Assembly (NCBI RefSeq): GCF_023923225.1
Contig: NZ_CP099489.1
Coordinates: 3,286,001 to 3,350,000 of the forward strand
Source of the DNA: Ornithinimicrobium faecis
Lineage (GTDB): Bacteria > Actinomycetota > Actinomycetes > Actinomycetales > Dermatophilaceae
Reading direction: 5' to 3'
DNA length: 64,000 bases
In this document: positions 26,840 to 35,707 of the stretch, piece by piece
How the letters are laid out: each line of letters begins with the position of its first letter
Position numbering within the stretch: the first letter of the stretch is position 1
Notes under the pieces: generated by a model
What the model saw: only the letters and a program-made list of their open reading frames with translations
Told to the model about the DNA's origin: nothing
Database searches by the model: none
Position numbers and translations under genes: made by a program

Positions 26840-28078
26840 ATGTCGCTCCCCACCCACGGTGTCCACTCCGAGGTCGGCAAGCTCAACAAGGTGCTGGTCT
26901 GTCGACCCGGCCTCAGTCACGAGCGGCTCACCCCGAGCAACAACGACGACCTGCTCTTCGACGACGTCCTCTGGGTGGAGAGCGCCCAGCGCGACCATCA
27001 GGAGTTCGTCGACACCATGCGCTCGCGTGGGGTCGACGTGGTCGAGCTGCACGAGCTGCTGATCGAGACGCTGGCCGTGCCTAGGGCCCGCGAATGGCTC
27101 ATGGATCGCAAACTGACCATCAATGATGTCGGGCTCGGGCTGATCGATGACACCCGTGCCTACCTCGACACGCTGGATGCCACGACCCTGACGGAGTTCC
27201 TCATCGGCGGGCTCTCCACCCGGGAGATGCCCGAGGAGTTCCGCTCGCCCCACCTGGCCCTCGCCCGGAGCTCAGAGGGGGTGACCGAATACCTCATGCC
27301 GCCGCTGCCCAACACCATCTATACCCGCGACACCACCTGCTGGATCTATGGCGGCCTCACCCTCAATCCGCTCTACTGGCCGGCGCGGCACGACGAGACC
27401 CTGCTGATGAAGGCCATTTATCAGTTCCACCCTGCCTACACCGCCAGCACCGTGTGGTGGGGCGACCCGGAGCAGGACTGGGGCCAGTCCACGATCGAGG
27501 GCGGTGACGTGATGCCGATCGGCAATGGTGCCGTGCTCATCGGGATGAGCGAGCGGACCTCGCGGCAAGGAATCACCCAGGTCGCCACGAAACTGTTCGA
27601 GGCAGGGGCCGCGACCCGTGTCGTTGTCGCCGGGATGCCCAAACTGCGCGCCGCCATGCATCTGGACACCGTGTTCACCTTCGCGGACCGCGACGTGGTG
27701 ACCTACTACCCCGACATCGTGGACGGCATCCGCACTGTGTCCCTGCGCCCCGCGGACGACGGGGGCATGGACGTGACCGAGGAGTCCGGCTCGTTCATCG
27801 AGGTGGTCGCCGACGCGCTCAGCCTGCCCAGGCTGCGGACGGTGGAACCCGGTGGCGGCTGGTATGCCGGCGAGCGCCAACAGTGGGACAGCGGCAACAA
27901 CGCGGTGGCCGTCGAGCCCGGGGTGGTCTTCACCTACGACCGCAACACCTACACCAACGAGTTGCTGCGTGCCGAGGGCATCGAGGTCATCCCCATCCGC
28001 GGGGCGGAGCTCGGTCGTGGTCGCGGTGGTGGCCACTGCATGACCTGCCCGATCTCCCGGGACCCCGTGGACTACTGA
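26840..28078 (+). CDS. arcA: Arginine deiminase
   Basis: This 412-residue enzyme converts L-arginine to citrulline and ammonia, the first step of the arginine deiminase pathway. The fold signatures are present: [15 protein letters not shown] at the start, the [13 protein letters not shown] motif near residue 154, [10 protein letters not shown] near 220, and the catalytic Cys400 in [10 protein letters not shown], 12 residues from the end as in Pseudomonas ArcA. An AGGAAGGA ribosome-binding site precedes the ATG. No arcB, arcC or arcD gene lies nearby, so the pathway must be completed elsewhere or the enzyme acts alone. It overlaps the convergent RluA gene by 7 bp. Confidence 0.95.
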   Translation: MSLPTHGVHSEVGKLNKVLVCRPGLSHERLTPSNNDDLLFDDVLWVESAQRDHQEFVDTMRSRGVDVVELHELLIETLAVPRAREWLMDRKLTINDVGLGLIDDTRAYLDTLDATTLTEFLIGGLSTREMPEEFRSPHLALARSSEGVTEYLMPPLPNTIYTRDTTCWIYGGLTLNPLYWPARHDETLLMKAIYQFHPAYTASTVWWGDPEQDWGQSTIEGGDVMPIGNGAVLIGMSERTSRQGITQVATKLFEAGAATRVVVAGMPKLRAAMHLDTVFTFADRDVVTYYPDIVDGIRTVSLRPADDGGMDVTEESGSFIEVVADALSLPRLRTVEPGGGWYAGERQQWDSGNNAVAVEPGVVFTYDRNTYTNELLRAEGIEVIPIRGAELGRGRGGGHCMTCPISRDPVDY

Positions 28079-28995
28079 CCGCGCAGGCCGGGCCCGCCGC
28101 AGACACCAGCGCGCGCCAGCTGCCGTCGCGAGACGAACCGCCGGTGCTCCCCGGTGAGCGGGTCAGTGAAGGCCAGCTCGGCGGCCAGCAGGTGCAGCGG
28201 ACGGCTGAAGTCGTCCGGCGCCACGTCCAGGATCTCGGGATAGAGCGGGTCGTTGACGATCGGGGCACCCAGCCGGGACAGGTGCACTCGCAACTGGTGG
28301 GTGCGCCCGGTCTGCGGGCGCAGACCGACCAGAGCCACCCCCGCCTCCCGCGCAAGGACCTCGATGCCGGTGATCGCGTTGACCTCACCTGGCACCTCCT
28401 GCGCCTGGAGGTGTCCGTGCACCTTCTCGATCCGCGAGCGCACCACGGCGGGCAGGGTCGTGTCCGGCCCGAGAGGCACGAGCGCGCGATAGGTCTTCTC
28501 CACCCGCCGATCCGCGAACAGTTGCTGATAGGCACCGCGCAGCGCCGGATCCTTGGTCACCAGCAGCACCCCGGAGGTCAGACGGTCGAGACGATGGGCA
28601 GGCTGCACGTGCTGCCACCCCGGTTGGCGCCGCAGCCTGGTCACCACGCTCTCGCGCACGTGCCGTCCGCGTGGCATGGTCGCCAGGAAGGGCGGCTTGT
28701 CCACCACCAGCACCCGTTCGTCCTCGTGCAGGACGGTCAGCTCGCCTGGCACCGCGGTCTCGTCGGGCAGGTCCCGGTGCAGATAGACCCACTGCCCCGA
28801 CCGGTATGCCGTGTGCTCGGTGACCACGGTCCCGTCACCGAGGAGCACCTCCCCTGCGGCGAGGCGCCGCTCCACCTCTGCTGCTCCGTTGGTCCGGTCC
28901 AACAGGAACTCGGCGACCGTGCTCCACGAGGCGCCGGTCGGCATACTGATCCGGACCGGGGGCACCCCGTCCCGGTGCGGCAGCGGCGACGTCAT
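28072..28995 (-). CDS. RluA-family RNA pseudouridine synthase
   Basis: This 307-residue enzyme isomerises uridines in rRNA or tRNA. The RluA motif [13 protein letters not shown] places the catalytic Asp at residue 137; [22 protein letters not shown] (quoted by its core GRTHQLRVH) marks the second conserved region. There is a short N-terminal extension of about 85 residues but no clear S4 domain. I use the ATG at 28995 with GAGGTG upstream; a GTG lies immediately before it. The target uridine is not predictable. Confidence 0.9.
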   Translation of the reverse strand: MTSPLPHRDGVPPVRISMPTGASWSTVAEFLLDRTNGAAEVERRLAAGEVLLGDGTVVTEHTAYRSGQWVYLHRDLPDETAVPGELTVLHEDERVLVVDKPPFLATMPRGRHVRESVVTRLRRQPGWQHVQPAHRLDRLTSGVLLVTKDPALRGAYQQLFADRRVEKTYRALVPLGPDTTLPAVVRSRIEKVHGHLQAQEVPGEVNAITGIEVLAREAGVALVGLRPQTGRTHQLRVHLSRLGAPIVNDPLYPEILDVAPDDFSRPLHLLAAELAFTDPLTGEHRRFVSRRQLARAGVCGGPGLRGQ

Positions 28996-29012
28996 CACAC
29001 CTCGGCGCCGCC

Positions 29013-29561
29013 TCATCGGCGGAGCAGGCGCCAGGCAACCAGTGCCACCAGGAGCAGGGCGAGGACGAGCCCGCACGCGAGGGTCGCCAGCGGCGACAGG
29101 TCCCAGCCCGCAACCAGGATCACCCCGGCGATGATGCTGGTGCCGACGCCACCAACCGCCACGAGATAGCCGAGTCCACGCAGGGTCCCCGCGTCGAGCG
29201 GCGGCACCTCCTGCCGCGGGGTTGGCCGGGTCCAGCCGTTGGTGCGGGCCTGCCGGAACATCTCGGTCCCGGCCCCGACGACCAGGCCCAGCAGGGCCAC
29301 GGCAACCCCGCCGACGGCCAGGGCGACGGCGGCGGCCGGGTCCTGGCGCTCGCCGACCGACTCTCCCGACACCGCGAGGACCACGGCTGCGCCACCACAG
29401 GACAGACCAACCAGAAGCAGCAGGCACAGGACCGGCAGCTGGATCGCCGGTCGGGCGACGATGCCGAAGGGATAGTGCGGATCGCCAATCGGGTGGATCA
29501 GCTCCTCAAGCAGGCTCGGCCCCCGGTCCGTCCCGGCCTGCCGGCCATCGGTCGCCCTCAT
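29013..29561 (-). CDS. Hypothetical membrane protein with four transmembrane helices
   Basis: I do not recognise this 182-residue protein. It has a charged N-terminus of about 38 residues and four hydrophobic helices near residues 40-62, 76-98, 128-150 and 155-178, separated by short loops and ending in Arg-Arg. The gene sits between ettA and the RluA synthase gene on the same strand, with 17 to 26 bp gaps, so the three may be co-transcribed. No catalytic motif is visible. Confidence 0.7.
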   Translation of the reverse strand: MRATDGRQAGTDRGPSLLEELIHPIGDPHYPFGIVARPAIQLPVLCLLLLVGLSCGGAAVVLAVSGESVGERQDPAAAVALAVGGVAVALLGLVVGAGTEMFRQARTNGWTRPTPRQEVPPLDAGTLRGLGYLVAVGGVGTSIIAGVILVAGWDLSPLATLACGLVLALLLVALVAWRLLRR

Positions 29562-29587
29562 CCGGTCATCCCCGCTGACGCGCCCGT

Positions 29588-31270
29588 TCAGTCGCGCGTG
29601 AGCTTGCGATAGGTGACGCGGTGCGGACGGGCCGCGTCGGCACCGAGCCGCTCGACCTTGTTCTCCTCATAGGCGCCGTAGTTGCCCTCGAACCAGTGCC
29701 ACGCCGACGGGTTGTCCTCGGTGCCCTCATAGGCCAGCAGGTGCGTGGCCACGCGGTCCAGGAACCACCGGTCGTGACTGATGACGACGGCGCAGCCCGG
29801 GAAGTTGAGCAGCGCGTTCTCCAGTGAGCCGAGCGTCTCGACGTCCAGATCGTTGGTGGGCTCATCCAGGAGCAGCAGGTTGCCGCCCTCCTTGAGCGTC
29901 AGGGCCAGGTTCAGCCGGTTGCGCTCGCCACCAGAGAGGATGCCGGCCTTCTTCTGCTGGTCCGGGCCCTTGAAACCGAACTGGCTGACATAGGCGCGCG
30001 AGGGGATCTCGACGTTGCCGACCTGGATGTAGTCGTTGCCGCCGGAGACGACCTCCCACAGCGACTTGTCTGCGTCGATGCCGCCGCGGGACTGGTCGAC
30101 ATAAGAGATCTTGACCGACTCACCGATCGTGACGGTCCCGTCGTCCGGCTCCTCGAGACCAACGATGGTCTTGAACAGCGTGGTCTTGCCGACACCGTTG
30201 GGGCCGATGACGCCGACGATGCCGTTGCGCGGGAGCGTGAAGGACAGGTCGTCGATGAGGACCCGGTCGCCGAAGCCCTTCTTGAGGTCGCTGACCTCGA
30301 TGACCTGGGCGCCCAGGCGCGGGCCCGGCGGGATCTGGATCTCCTCGAAGTCCAGCTTGCGGGTCTTCTCGGCCTCGGCCGCCATCTCCTCATAGCGGCT
30401 GAGGCGGGCCTTGTTCTTGGTCTGCTTGGCCTTGGCGTTGGAGCGGACCCACTCCAACTCCTTCTCCAGGCGCTTGGCCAGCTTCTGGTCCTTCTTGCCC
30501 TGGACCTCCAGGCGCTCGCGCTTCTTCTCCAGGTAGGTGGAGTAGTTGCCCTCGTAGGCGAGCAGGCGTCCGCGGTCGACCTCGGCGATCCACTGGGCGA
30601 CGTTGTCGAGGAAGTAGCGGTCGTGAGTGACGGCCAGGACCGCGCCAGCGTATTCCTTGAGGTGCTGCTCCAGCCACTGCACGGACTCGGCGTCCAGGTG
30701 GTTGGTGGGCTCATCGAGCAACAGCAAGTCGGGCTTGCTCAGCAGCAGCTTGCACAGCGCGACCCGGCGGCGCTCACCCCCGGAGAGCACGGTCACGTCG
30801 GCATCGCCGGGCGGGCAGCGGAGCGCGTCCATGGCCTGCTCGAGCTGGGCGTCCAGGTCCCAGGCGTCGGCATGGTCGATCTCTTCCTGCAGCTGACCCA
30901 TCTCGGCCATCAGTGCGTCGAAGTCGGCGTCCGGCTCCCCCATGAGCTCGCCGATCTCGTTGAACCGGTCGACCTTGGCCTTGATCTCACCGACACCCTC
31001 CTGGACGTTGCCCAGGACGGTCTTCTCCTCGTTCAGGGGCGGCTCCTGCAGCAGGATGCCGACGGAGTATCCCGGCGAGAGTCGTGCCTCGCCGTTGGAG
31101 GGCTGGTCCATCCCGGCCATGATCTTCAGGATCGTGGACTTGCCGGCACCGTTGGGGCCGACGACGCCGATCTTGGCGCCCGGGTAGAAGGACATCGTGA
31201 CGTCGTCCAGGATCAGCTTCTCGCCGACCGCCTTGCGGGCACGCGTCATCGTGTAAATAAATTCGGCCAT
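29588..31270 (-). CDS. ettA: Energy-dependent translational throttle protein EttA (ABC-F ATPase)
   Basis: This 560-residue ABC-F protein binds the ribosomal E site and gates translation according to ATP level. It has two ABC domains without membrane helices: Walker A GPNGAGKS (38-45) with signature LSGGERRRVALCKLL, and a second Walker A GPNGVGKT with LSGGERNRLNLALTL. The PtIM linker (about residues 245-300) is rich in Lys and Arg. Length and end fit EttA. The ATG at 31270 begins the conserved MAEFIYTM. Upstream lies a long potential stem (31289-31367). Confidence 0.95.
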   Translation of the reverse strand: MAEFIYTMTRARKAVGEKLILDDVTMSFYPGAKIGVVGPNGAGKSTILKIMAGMDQPSNGEARLSPGYSVGILLQEPPLNEEKTVLGNVQEGVGEIKAKVDRFNEIGELMGEPDADFDALMAEMGQLQEEIDHADAWDLDAQLEQAMDALRCPPGDADVTVLSGGERRRVALCKLLLSKPDLLLLDEPTNHLDAESVQWLEQHLKEYAGAVLAVTHDRYFLDNVAQWIAEVDRGRLLAYEGNYSTYLEKKRERLEVQGKKDQKLAKRLEKELEWVRSNAKAKQTKNKARLSRYEEMAAEAEKTRKLDFEEIQIPPGPRLGAQVIEVSDLKKGFGDRVLIDDLSFTLPRNGIVGVIGPNGVGKTTLFKTIVGLEEPDDGTVTIGESVKISYVDQSRGGIDADKSLWEVVSGGNDYIQVGNVEIPSRAYVSQFGFKGPDQQKKAGILSGGERNRLNLALTLKEGGNLLLLDEPTNDLDVETLGSLENALLNFPGCAVVISHDRWFLDRVATHLLAYEGTEDNPSAWHWFEGNYGAYEENKVERLGADAARPHRVTYRKLTRD

Positions 31271-31288
31271 GGTGCTCAGGCTAGCCCT

Positions 31289-31367
31289 CCCCGGTGGCCC
31301 GGCCCGAATCGGTTGTTGCCGAGTGCCGGACTCGTCTGAGGCACCTGACCGGGCCGACCCACCGGGG
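31289..31367. promoter_or_regulatory. Long-range stem in the ettA leader / ssb trailer
   Basis: CCCCGGTGG-cc-CGGCCCG (31289-31306) pairs with CGGGCCG-ac-CCACCGGGG (31350-31367), a 9+7 bp stem with a symmetric 2x2 internal loop and a 43-base apical region containing a smaller GAGT/ACTC hairpin. It lies between the ssb stop and the ettA start on the minus strand, so it could end the ssb transcript or structure the ettA leader. Confidence 0.6.
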
Positions 31368-31401
31368 AACGGGACGACCCGGGGCCACACCGGCGGCAGC
31401 C

Positions 31402-31914
31402 TCAGGCGCTGAGGACCGCCGGGATGCGCTCGGCGGCCTCATCGACGTCCTCGTCGAGGTCCTCGGGCGGCTCGCTGTCAAACCCCTGGGGGTCGCCGGG
31501 CGTGGCTCCCAGCACGTTGGGGTCGTCCATCGGGTCGTCGCCCTCCAGTCGCGGACGCTTAATGTTGGTGTAGTCGGCCTGTCCCCAGTTCAGGTCCGGG
31601 CCGACCGAGTTGGCCTCGATGCGGGCGGTCATCCCCTGCTTGTCGTTGCTCTCCCACTTCACCAGCCGCAGCCGGCCCTGGACGATGACCGGTGTGCCTC
31701 GCTCCAGCGACTCGATGGCGTTGATCGCCAGGTTGCGGAACGTGGAGACGCTGAAGAAGCTTGCGCCGGTCTCGATGTACATCTTGCGCTCACGGTCGTA
31801 GTAACCGTGGTTGACCGCGACATCGAAGTTGGCGAACACGTCGTTGTTCTTGGTGTGACCATAGGTCGGCTTGGCGGTCAGCCTGCCCACCACGGTGACG
31901 GTTGCGTCGCTCAT
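31402..31914 (-). CDS. ssb: Single-stranded DNA-binding protein (Ssb-type OB-fold)
   Basis: This 170-residue protein has an N-terminal OB fold (about residues 1-105; VTVVGRLTAKP, FSVSTFRNLAINAIESLERGTPVIVQGRL core) and an acidic C-terminal tail. The tail ends in IPAVLSA rather than the usual DDDIPF tip, so it may not recruit the standard repair partners and may be the secondary SSB of an actinobacterium rather than the replicative one. The ATG at 31914 has a GGAAGGGG site upstream. It is preceded by a hairpin and followed by the ettA leader stem. Confidence 0.88.
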   Translation of the reverse strand: MSDATVTVVGRLTAKPTYGHTKNNDVFANFDVAVNHGYYDRERKMYIETGASFFSVSTFRNLAINAIESLERGTPVIVQGRLRLVKWESNDKQGMTARIEANSVGPDLNWGQADYTNIKRPRLEGDDPMDDPNVLGATPGDPQGFDSEPPEDLDEDVDEAAERIPAVLSA

Positions 31915-31952
31915 CTGATTCCCCTTCCGGTTGCCCCACGGATTGTGGGCTC

Positions 31953-31975
31953 GACCCCACTGTGGTGGTGGGGTC
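31953..31975 (-). terminator. Hairpin between the GTPase operon and ssb
   Basis: A perfect 8-bp stem GACCCCAC/GTGGGGTC with a 7-base loop lies in the 132-bp gap upstream of ssb, about 70 bp past the end of the second GTPase gene. No T-run follows on the minus strand, so termination is plausible but not certain. The remaining gap holds no gene. Confidence 0.55.
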
Positions 31976-32046
31976 ACCGGCCCGGCAGAGGTCAGTGCAA
32001 GGTTGTGGATGACGCAGGCCGGTGGTTCGGCCTGTGGACAGGGCGG

Positions 32047-33672
32047 TCAGCGCGCGGCGGCCTGCAGTTGCTGACGTGTCTGCGTGTGGCGGGCCAGCAC
32101 GGCGCTGACCGGCTCACTGACGTGCTTGCGGGAGACTTCAGCGACCGAGGTGGCCAGCCGCTCCTCGATGGCACGTCGGCGGCGCCGGGACCCAACCCGA
32201 GCGGCCGCTCGGGAGATCATGGCCAACAGCAGCCCGAGCAGCACTCCCCCGGCCAGCATCAGCACGGGGATCGGCAACGGTCCCCACGTCGGCACCTCCT
32301 GCGGCATCTGCAGGAACCCGAGCGCTCCGAGGACCACCAGCCAGACCAGCCCGGCGATCGCGGTCAGTGCCAGCAGCCACTGCAGCAGGTTGGCGCCCTC
32401 CCACCAGAGCGGGTTGCGCGCCCGCAGCGGGGTGCTCATGACCGCTTGGTCGAGCGCGTCAGCCAGCGCCTCGTCCTGCGGTGTCGCGGCCGCGGCCACG
32501 GCATCGCCCCACCTCGGGGGCAGGCCAGCGCCTGCGGCCTCACCCACCTGGCGGGTGGCCAGGTCGACGGCCGAGCGCGCGGCCGGGCTGGGCGGAGGCA
32601 GGGAGGAGCGCCCCAGGGCGGTCCTGACGTCGGCATCGGTGATCGCGGGTCGCTCGGCGGTCCCGCCGAGCCGCAGCCGGCGCAGCGGGTCGGGTCGCAG
32701 GGCACTGACCCAGCGGGTGAACAGCCACCCGACGTGTTGGCCCGCCTGACGCAGATAGTCACGCTGCACCGCGTCGAGGACGACCGGCACACCGGCGGCC
32801 TGCTTCAAGGAGGTGACCAGTTTCTGGTCGGCGTCCTTGCTCAGGGTGGGATCCGCGTCGGCGACACCACGCAGCAAGTTGCGCGCGGTGCCCTTGACGT
32901 CCCCGATGAGGCGCTGCTCGGCGGCGTTGCGGTGGGCCACGACCGCACCGATCGCCGACGTGAGCTCATCGAGCCCGTGGCGCAGCCGCGCTGAGGTGCC
33001 GATCACCTCGAAGTCACCCGCGCCATCCGCGGCAATGAGTCGCGCCAGGTCGGCCTTGATCCGCTCGACGCCACCGTCCTGCTGGATCCGGTCCACCTGG
33101 TTGAGCACGACGAGCATGACTGCCTCGTGATCCTGCAGCGGGGCGAGGTAGTCATTGTGCAGGCGAGCATCGGCATACTTCTGCGGGTCGGTGACCCAGA
33201 CGAAGACGTCGGAGCGCTCCAGGATGCGGTCTGCCTCAACCCGGTGTGACTCCTGCGTGGAGTCGAAGTCCGGCAGGTCCACCAGGATCAGGCCGTCCAG
33301 CGCCTTGTCCGCGTCGCGCACATGGTGGCGCGCCTCGATGCCCAGCCAGTCGAGCAGCTCAGCGGGGTTGTCGTCCCCGCCCCAGATCGCGGCCGTGGCT
33401 TTTGAGGTGGTCGGACGGCGCGCGCCGATCACGGAGACCTCGTCACCGACGAGGGCATTGAACAGCGTCGACTTGCCCGAGCCGGTCGCACCGGCCAGGG
33501 CGACGACGGTGCGGCCGCCCTTGAGGGCCCACCGCTCCTCGATCTTGGACACCAGAGCGGTCCCGGCCTGCACCGCGTCGGGCTCCAACTCCTGACCGCC
33601 CGCCCGAAGCCCATCGTTGAGCTGCTCCGTGCGCCACTGCAGGGTCTGCTGCCGGGTGCCACCGCGACTCAT
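32047..33672 (-). CDS. Dynamin-like GTPase, second of a coupled pair
   Basis: This 541-residue protein has a GTPase domain with G1 GATGSGKST (residues about 60-68), a threonine pair in RRPTTSK for G2, G3 DLPDFDST and G4 NQVD, followed by a helical region and two hydrophobic segments near 420-440 and 455-480 (LLQWLLALTAIAGLVWLVVLGALGF and IPVLMLAGGVLLGLLLAMIS, given by position). This fits the actinobacterial dynamin-like/YfjP GTPases that come in pairs, such as DynA-DynB of Streptomyces, which support septation membranes. Its start overlaps the previous GTPase stop by ATGA, suggesting a hetero-oligomer. Confidence 0.8.
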   Translation of the reverse strand: MSRGGTRQQTLQWRTEQLNDGLRAGGQELEPDAVQAGTALVSKIEERWALKGGRTVVALAGATGSGKSTLFNALVGDEVSVIGARRPTTSKATAAIWGGDDNPAELLDWLGIEARHHVRDADKALDGLILVDLPDFDSTQESHRVEADRILERSDVFVWVTDPQKYADARLHNDYLAPLQDHEAVMLVVLNQVDRIQQDGGVERIKADLARLIAADGAGDFEVIGTSARLRHGLDELTSAIGAVVAHRNAAEQRLIGDVKGTARNLLRGVADADPTLSKDADQKLVTSLKQAAGVPVVLDAVQRDYLRQAGQHVGWLFTRWVSALRPDPLRRLRLGGTAERPAITDADVRTALGRSSLPPPSPAARSAVDLATRQVGEAAGAGLPPRWGDAVAAAATPQDEALADALDQAVMSTPLRARNPLWWEGANLLQWLLALTAIAGLVWLVVLGALGFLQMPQEVPTWGPLPIPVLMLAGGVLLGLLLAMISRAAARVGSRRRRRAIEERLATSVAEVSRKHVSEPVSAVLARHTQTRQQLQAAAR

Positions 33673-35375
33673 CGGGCCTCCTCCACCTGCTCGGCCGCAG
33701 CCGAGAGCTCGGTGACCGCCTCCGCGGACAGTTGCACCTCGTCCAGGACGGCCTCATACCGAGCCAGCTCCGCGTCATACAGGTCAGAAACCTTGGCCAG
33801 CAAGGCTTTTCGTGCCCGGGCCGCCAGTTCGCGCACCGCCTGGTCTCCGAAGATCGCCTCGAGCAGCCGCTGGGCCAGGACCGCCGAGCCGCCGGCGATG
33901 CCGACCTCGACACCGGTCAGGCCGGCGGTGGAGGTGAAGACGATCAGCATCAGCATGACCGCGAGCGCGTTGACACCGAAGGCGAGATAGCGGGCGGTGG
34001 TGCGCTTCCCGCCTGCCTCGGCGCGCACCATCTCCAGCACCTCGCCCTGCCAGTCGCGGATGGTCCGCTCGACGCGCTCCTCGATGCCGGCGCTGGCCTT
34101 GGCGAGCTCGCTGTGCTCGAGCACCAGCGCGGCGCCTCCGTCGGTGCTCTTCCAGCTGCGGCTCGCGGTGCTGGCGGCCACCTGGGCATGGGAGGTGATC
34201 AGCGCCGCGGCACCGGTCTGGATCGCCTCGCCGAGGTTGTCGGTGGTGACCTTCTTGCCGGTGAAGAAGGTGGTGAGGCGGTCGCGCAGGTGACTGATGC
34301 CGACCTCGATCTGGCGCAGGAACTCGCCCGTGCCAACCAACTCCTGCCAGCGGGCCAGCACCTCACCGCGCAGCAGCGTGCCGTCCTCCATGCCGTCCTC
34401 GACACCCTGCACGGCATCGACGTATGCCGAGCGCGCGGCCTGGCGCAGACCGTCGCGGGCCGCGAGCTGAGACTGACCGGCCTCGGTCAGCTGCGCTGAC
34501 CGCGCCGACAGCGAGCCGAGTGCCCCCTCCAAGGTGCGTCGGATCACCACCGAGCGTGCCCGGGCGTCGCCAGCGAGGGTGTGCAGCCAGCCGCGCAAGC
34601 GCTCGGTGTCGCGCTCGGAGAGCATGCCGTCCTCGCCGAGAGCGGACTCGGGGATGACGAAGATCGGGGACTTGGCCAGACCCTGCTCGCGCAGCATCTC
34701 TGCGAGGTGGACGCGGATGTCCTCCATCGCCTCCGGCGGGACCCGGTCCAGCACGATGGCCACGCTGGTGCCGCGCTCGGCGGCCTCGCGCAGCAGTGTC
34801 CACGGGACCGCATCGGCATAACGGGCAGCGGTCGTGACGAACAGCCACAGGTCGGCGGCAGCGAGCAGCTGGCGGGCCAGGTCACGGTTGGAGGTCACCA
34901 CCGAGTCGATGTCTGGGGCGTCGAGCAGTCCCAGGCCCGACGGCAGCATGGCCGAGGCGGTGAGTCGGACCGACCCGGGGTCGTCCTCGTCGGTCACCGA
35001 ACCGGTCACCCGCGACAGGCCGGGCAGAATGCGGTCGCCGGTGAACCAGCTCTTGTCGTCGGGGTGGTGCACCAGCACCGAGGCTCGGGTGGTCGGTCGC
35101 AGCACTCCCGCGCGGCTGACCTCCTCCCCCACGAGCGAGTTGACGAGCGTGGATTTGCCGGCGCCGGTTGACCCGCCGACGACGCACAGCAAAGGCGCGT
35201 CCAGCGAGCGCAGCCGGGGCAGGACATAGTCGTCGAGCTGATGGACCAGGTCGCCCCGGGTCTGGCGAGCCTCGGCTGCGCTTGGCAGGTCGAGGGTCAG
35301 CTGGATCCGCTCGGCGGCGGCGCGCAGTCGCTCGACCGCGGGCAGCAGCTCTCCTGCGGAGTCCGTGTCAGTCAC
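33669..35375 (-). CDS. Dynamin-like GTPase, first of a coupled pair
   Basis: This 568-residue protein has G1 GGSTGAGKST (about residues 71-80), RPTT for G2, a G3-like LLDAPDID and a weak G4 (LDRV in place of N/TKxD). A long helical region follows, with two hydrophobic segments near residues 470-490 and 495-512. The layout matches bacterial dynamin-like proteins. I start at the GTG at 35375, where conserved sequence begins; the frame extends 32 codons upstream through a dispersed repeat. It is coupled to the second GTPase, and the two probably form one membrane-remodelling complex. Nucleotide specificity may be altered given the weak G4. Confidence 0.8.
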   Translation of the reverse strand: MTDTDSAGELLPAVERLRAAAERIQLTLDLPSAAEARQTRGDLVHQLDDYVLPRLRSLDAPLLCVVGGSTGAGKSTLVNSLVGEEVSRAGVLRPTTRASVLVHHPDDKSWFTGDRILPGLSRVTGSVTDEDDPGSVRLTASAMLPSGLGLLDAPDIDSVVTSNRDLARQLLAAADLWLFVTTAARYADAVPWTLLREAAERGTSVAIVLDRVPPEAMEDIRVHLAEMLREQGLAKSPIFVIPESALGEDGMLSERDTERLRGWLHTLAGDARARSVVIRRTLEGALGSLSARSAQLTEAGQSQLAARDGLRQAARSAYVDAVQGVEDGMEDGTLLRGEVLARWQELVGTGEFLRQIEVGISHLRDRLTTFFTGKKVTTDNLGEAIQTGAAALITSHAQVAASTASRSWKSTDGGAALVLEHSELAKASAGIEERVERTIRDWQGEVLEMVRAEAGGKRTTARYLAFGVNALAVMLMLIVFTSTAGLTGVEVGIAGGSAVLAQRLLEAIFGDQAVRELAARARKALLAKVSDLYDAELARYEAVLDEVQLSAEAVTELSAAAEQVEEAR

Positions 35376-35437
35376 GACCCAAGATTGCCGCCTCTTGCCT
35401 GTTAGGACAAACCAGACCCGCCCCCACCCGCAAAAAG

Positions 35438-35487
35438 ATAAAGGTTTCGCACGCCATTCCCGGATTTTCATAGAGGTCTCGCACGCG
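35438..35487. repeat. 32-bp iterated intergenic repeat, locus D
   Basis: Two units, ATAAAGGTTTCGCACGCC at 35438 and ATAGAGGTCTCGCACGCG at 35470, are spaced exactly 32 bp and joined by a spacer ending GATTTTC. They share the AGGTYTCGYAC core of the units at 3007-3117 and 21765-21840. The locus lies between tRNA-Arg and the first GTPase gene, reading opposite to both. Confidence 0.8.
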
Positions 35488-35542
35488 ACCTCGCGGCGGC
35501 GAGCGGGCGGCAGACGGACGACGGTGTCGACTCAGGCCGTGG

Positions 35543-35615
<73 letters not shown>

Positions 35616-35707
35616 CTGGCCCGCAGCGGCGAGCCGGTGTCCCAGTCTAAGTGCGTGACCGGAGGCGGGCAGCGGCGGCACAGCAGGCGCGACTACGCTC
35701 AGCACCC

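Noticed and set aside
26840..28078. Arginine deiminase pathway operon
   Set aside because: Only arcA is present; neighbours on both sides are unrelated and face other directions.
31294..32994. A 566-codon plus-strand frame across ssb and a GTPase gene
   Set aside because: It spans two supported genes and their gap on the opposite strand, with low-complexity content and no recognisable domain.
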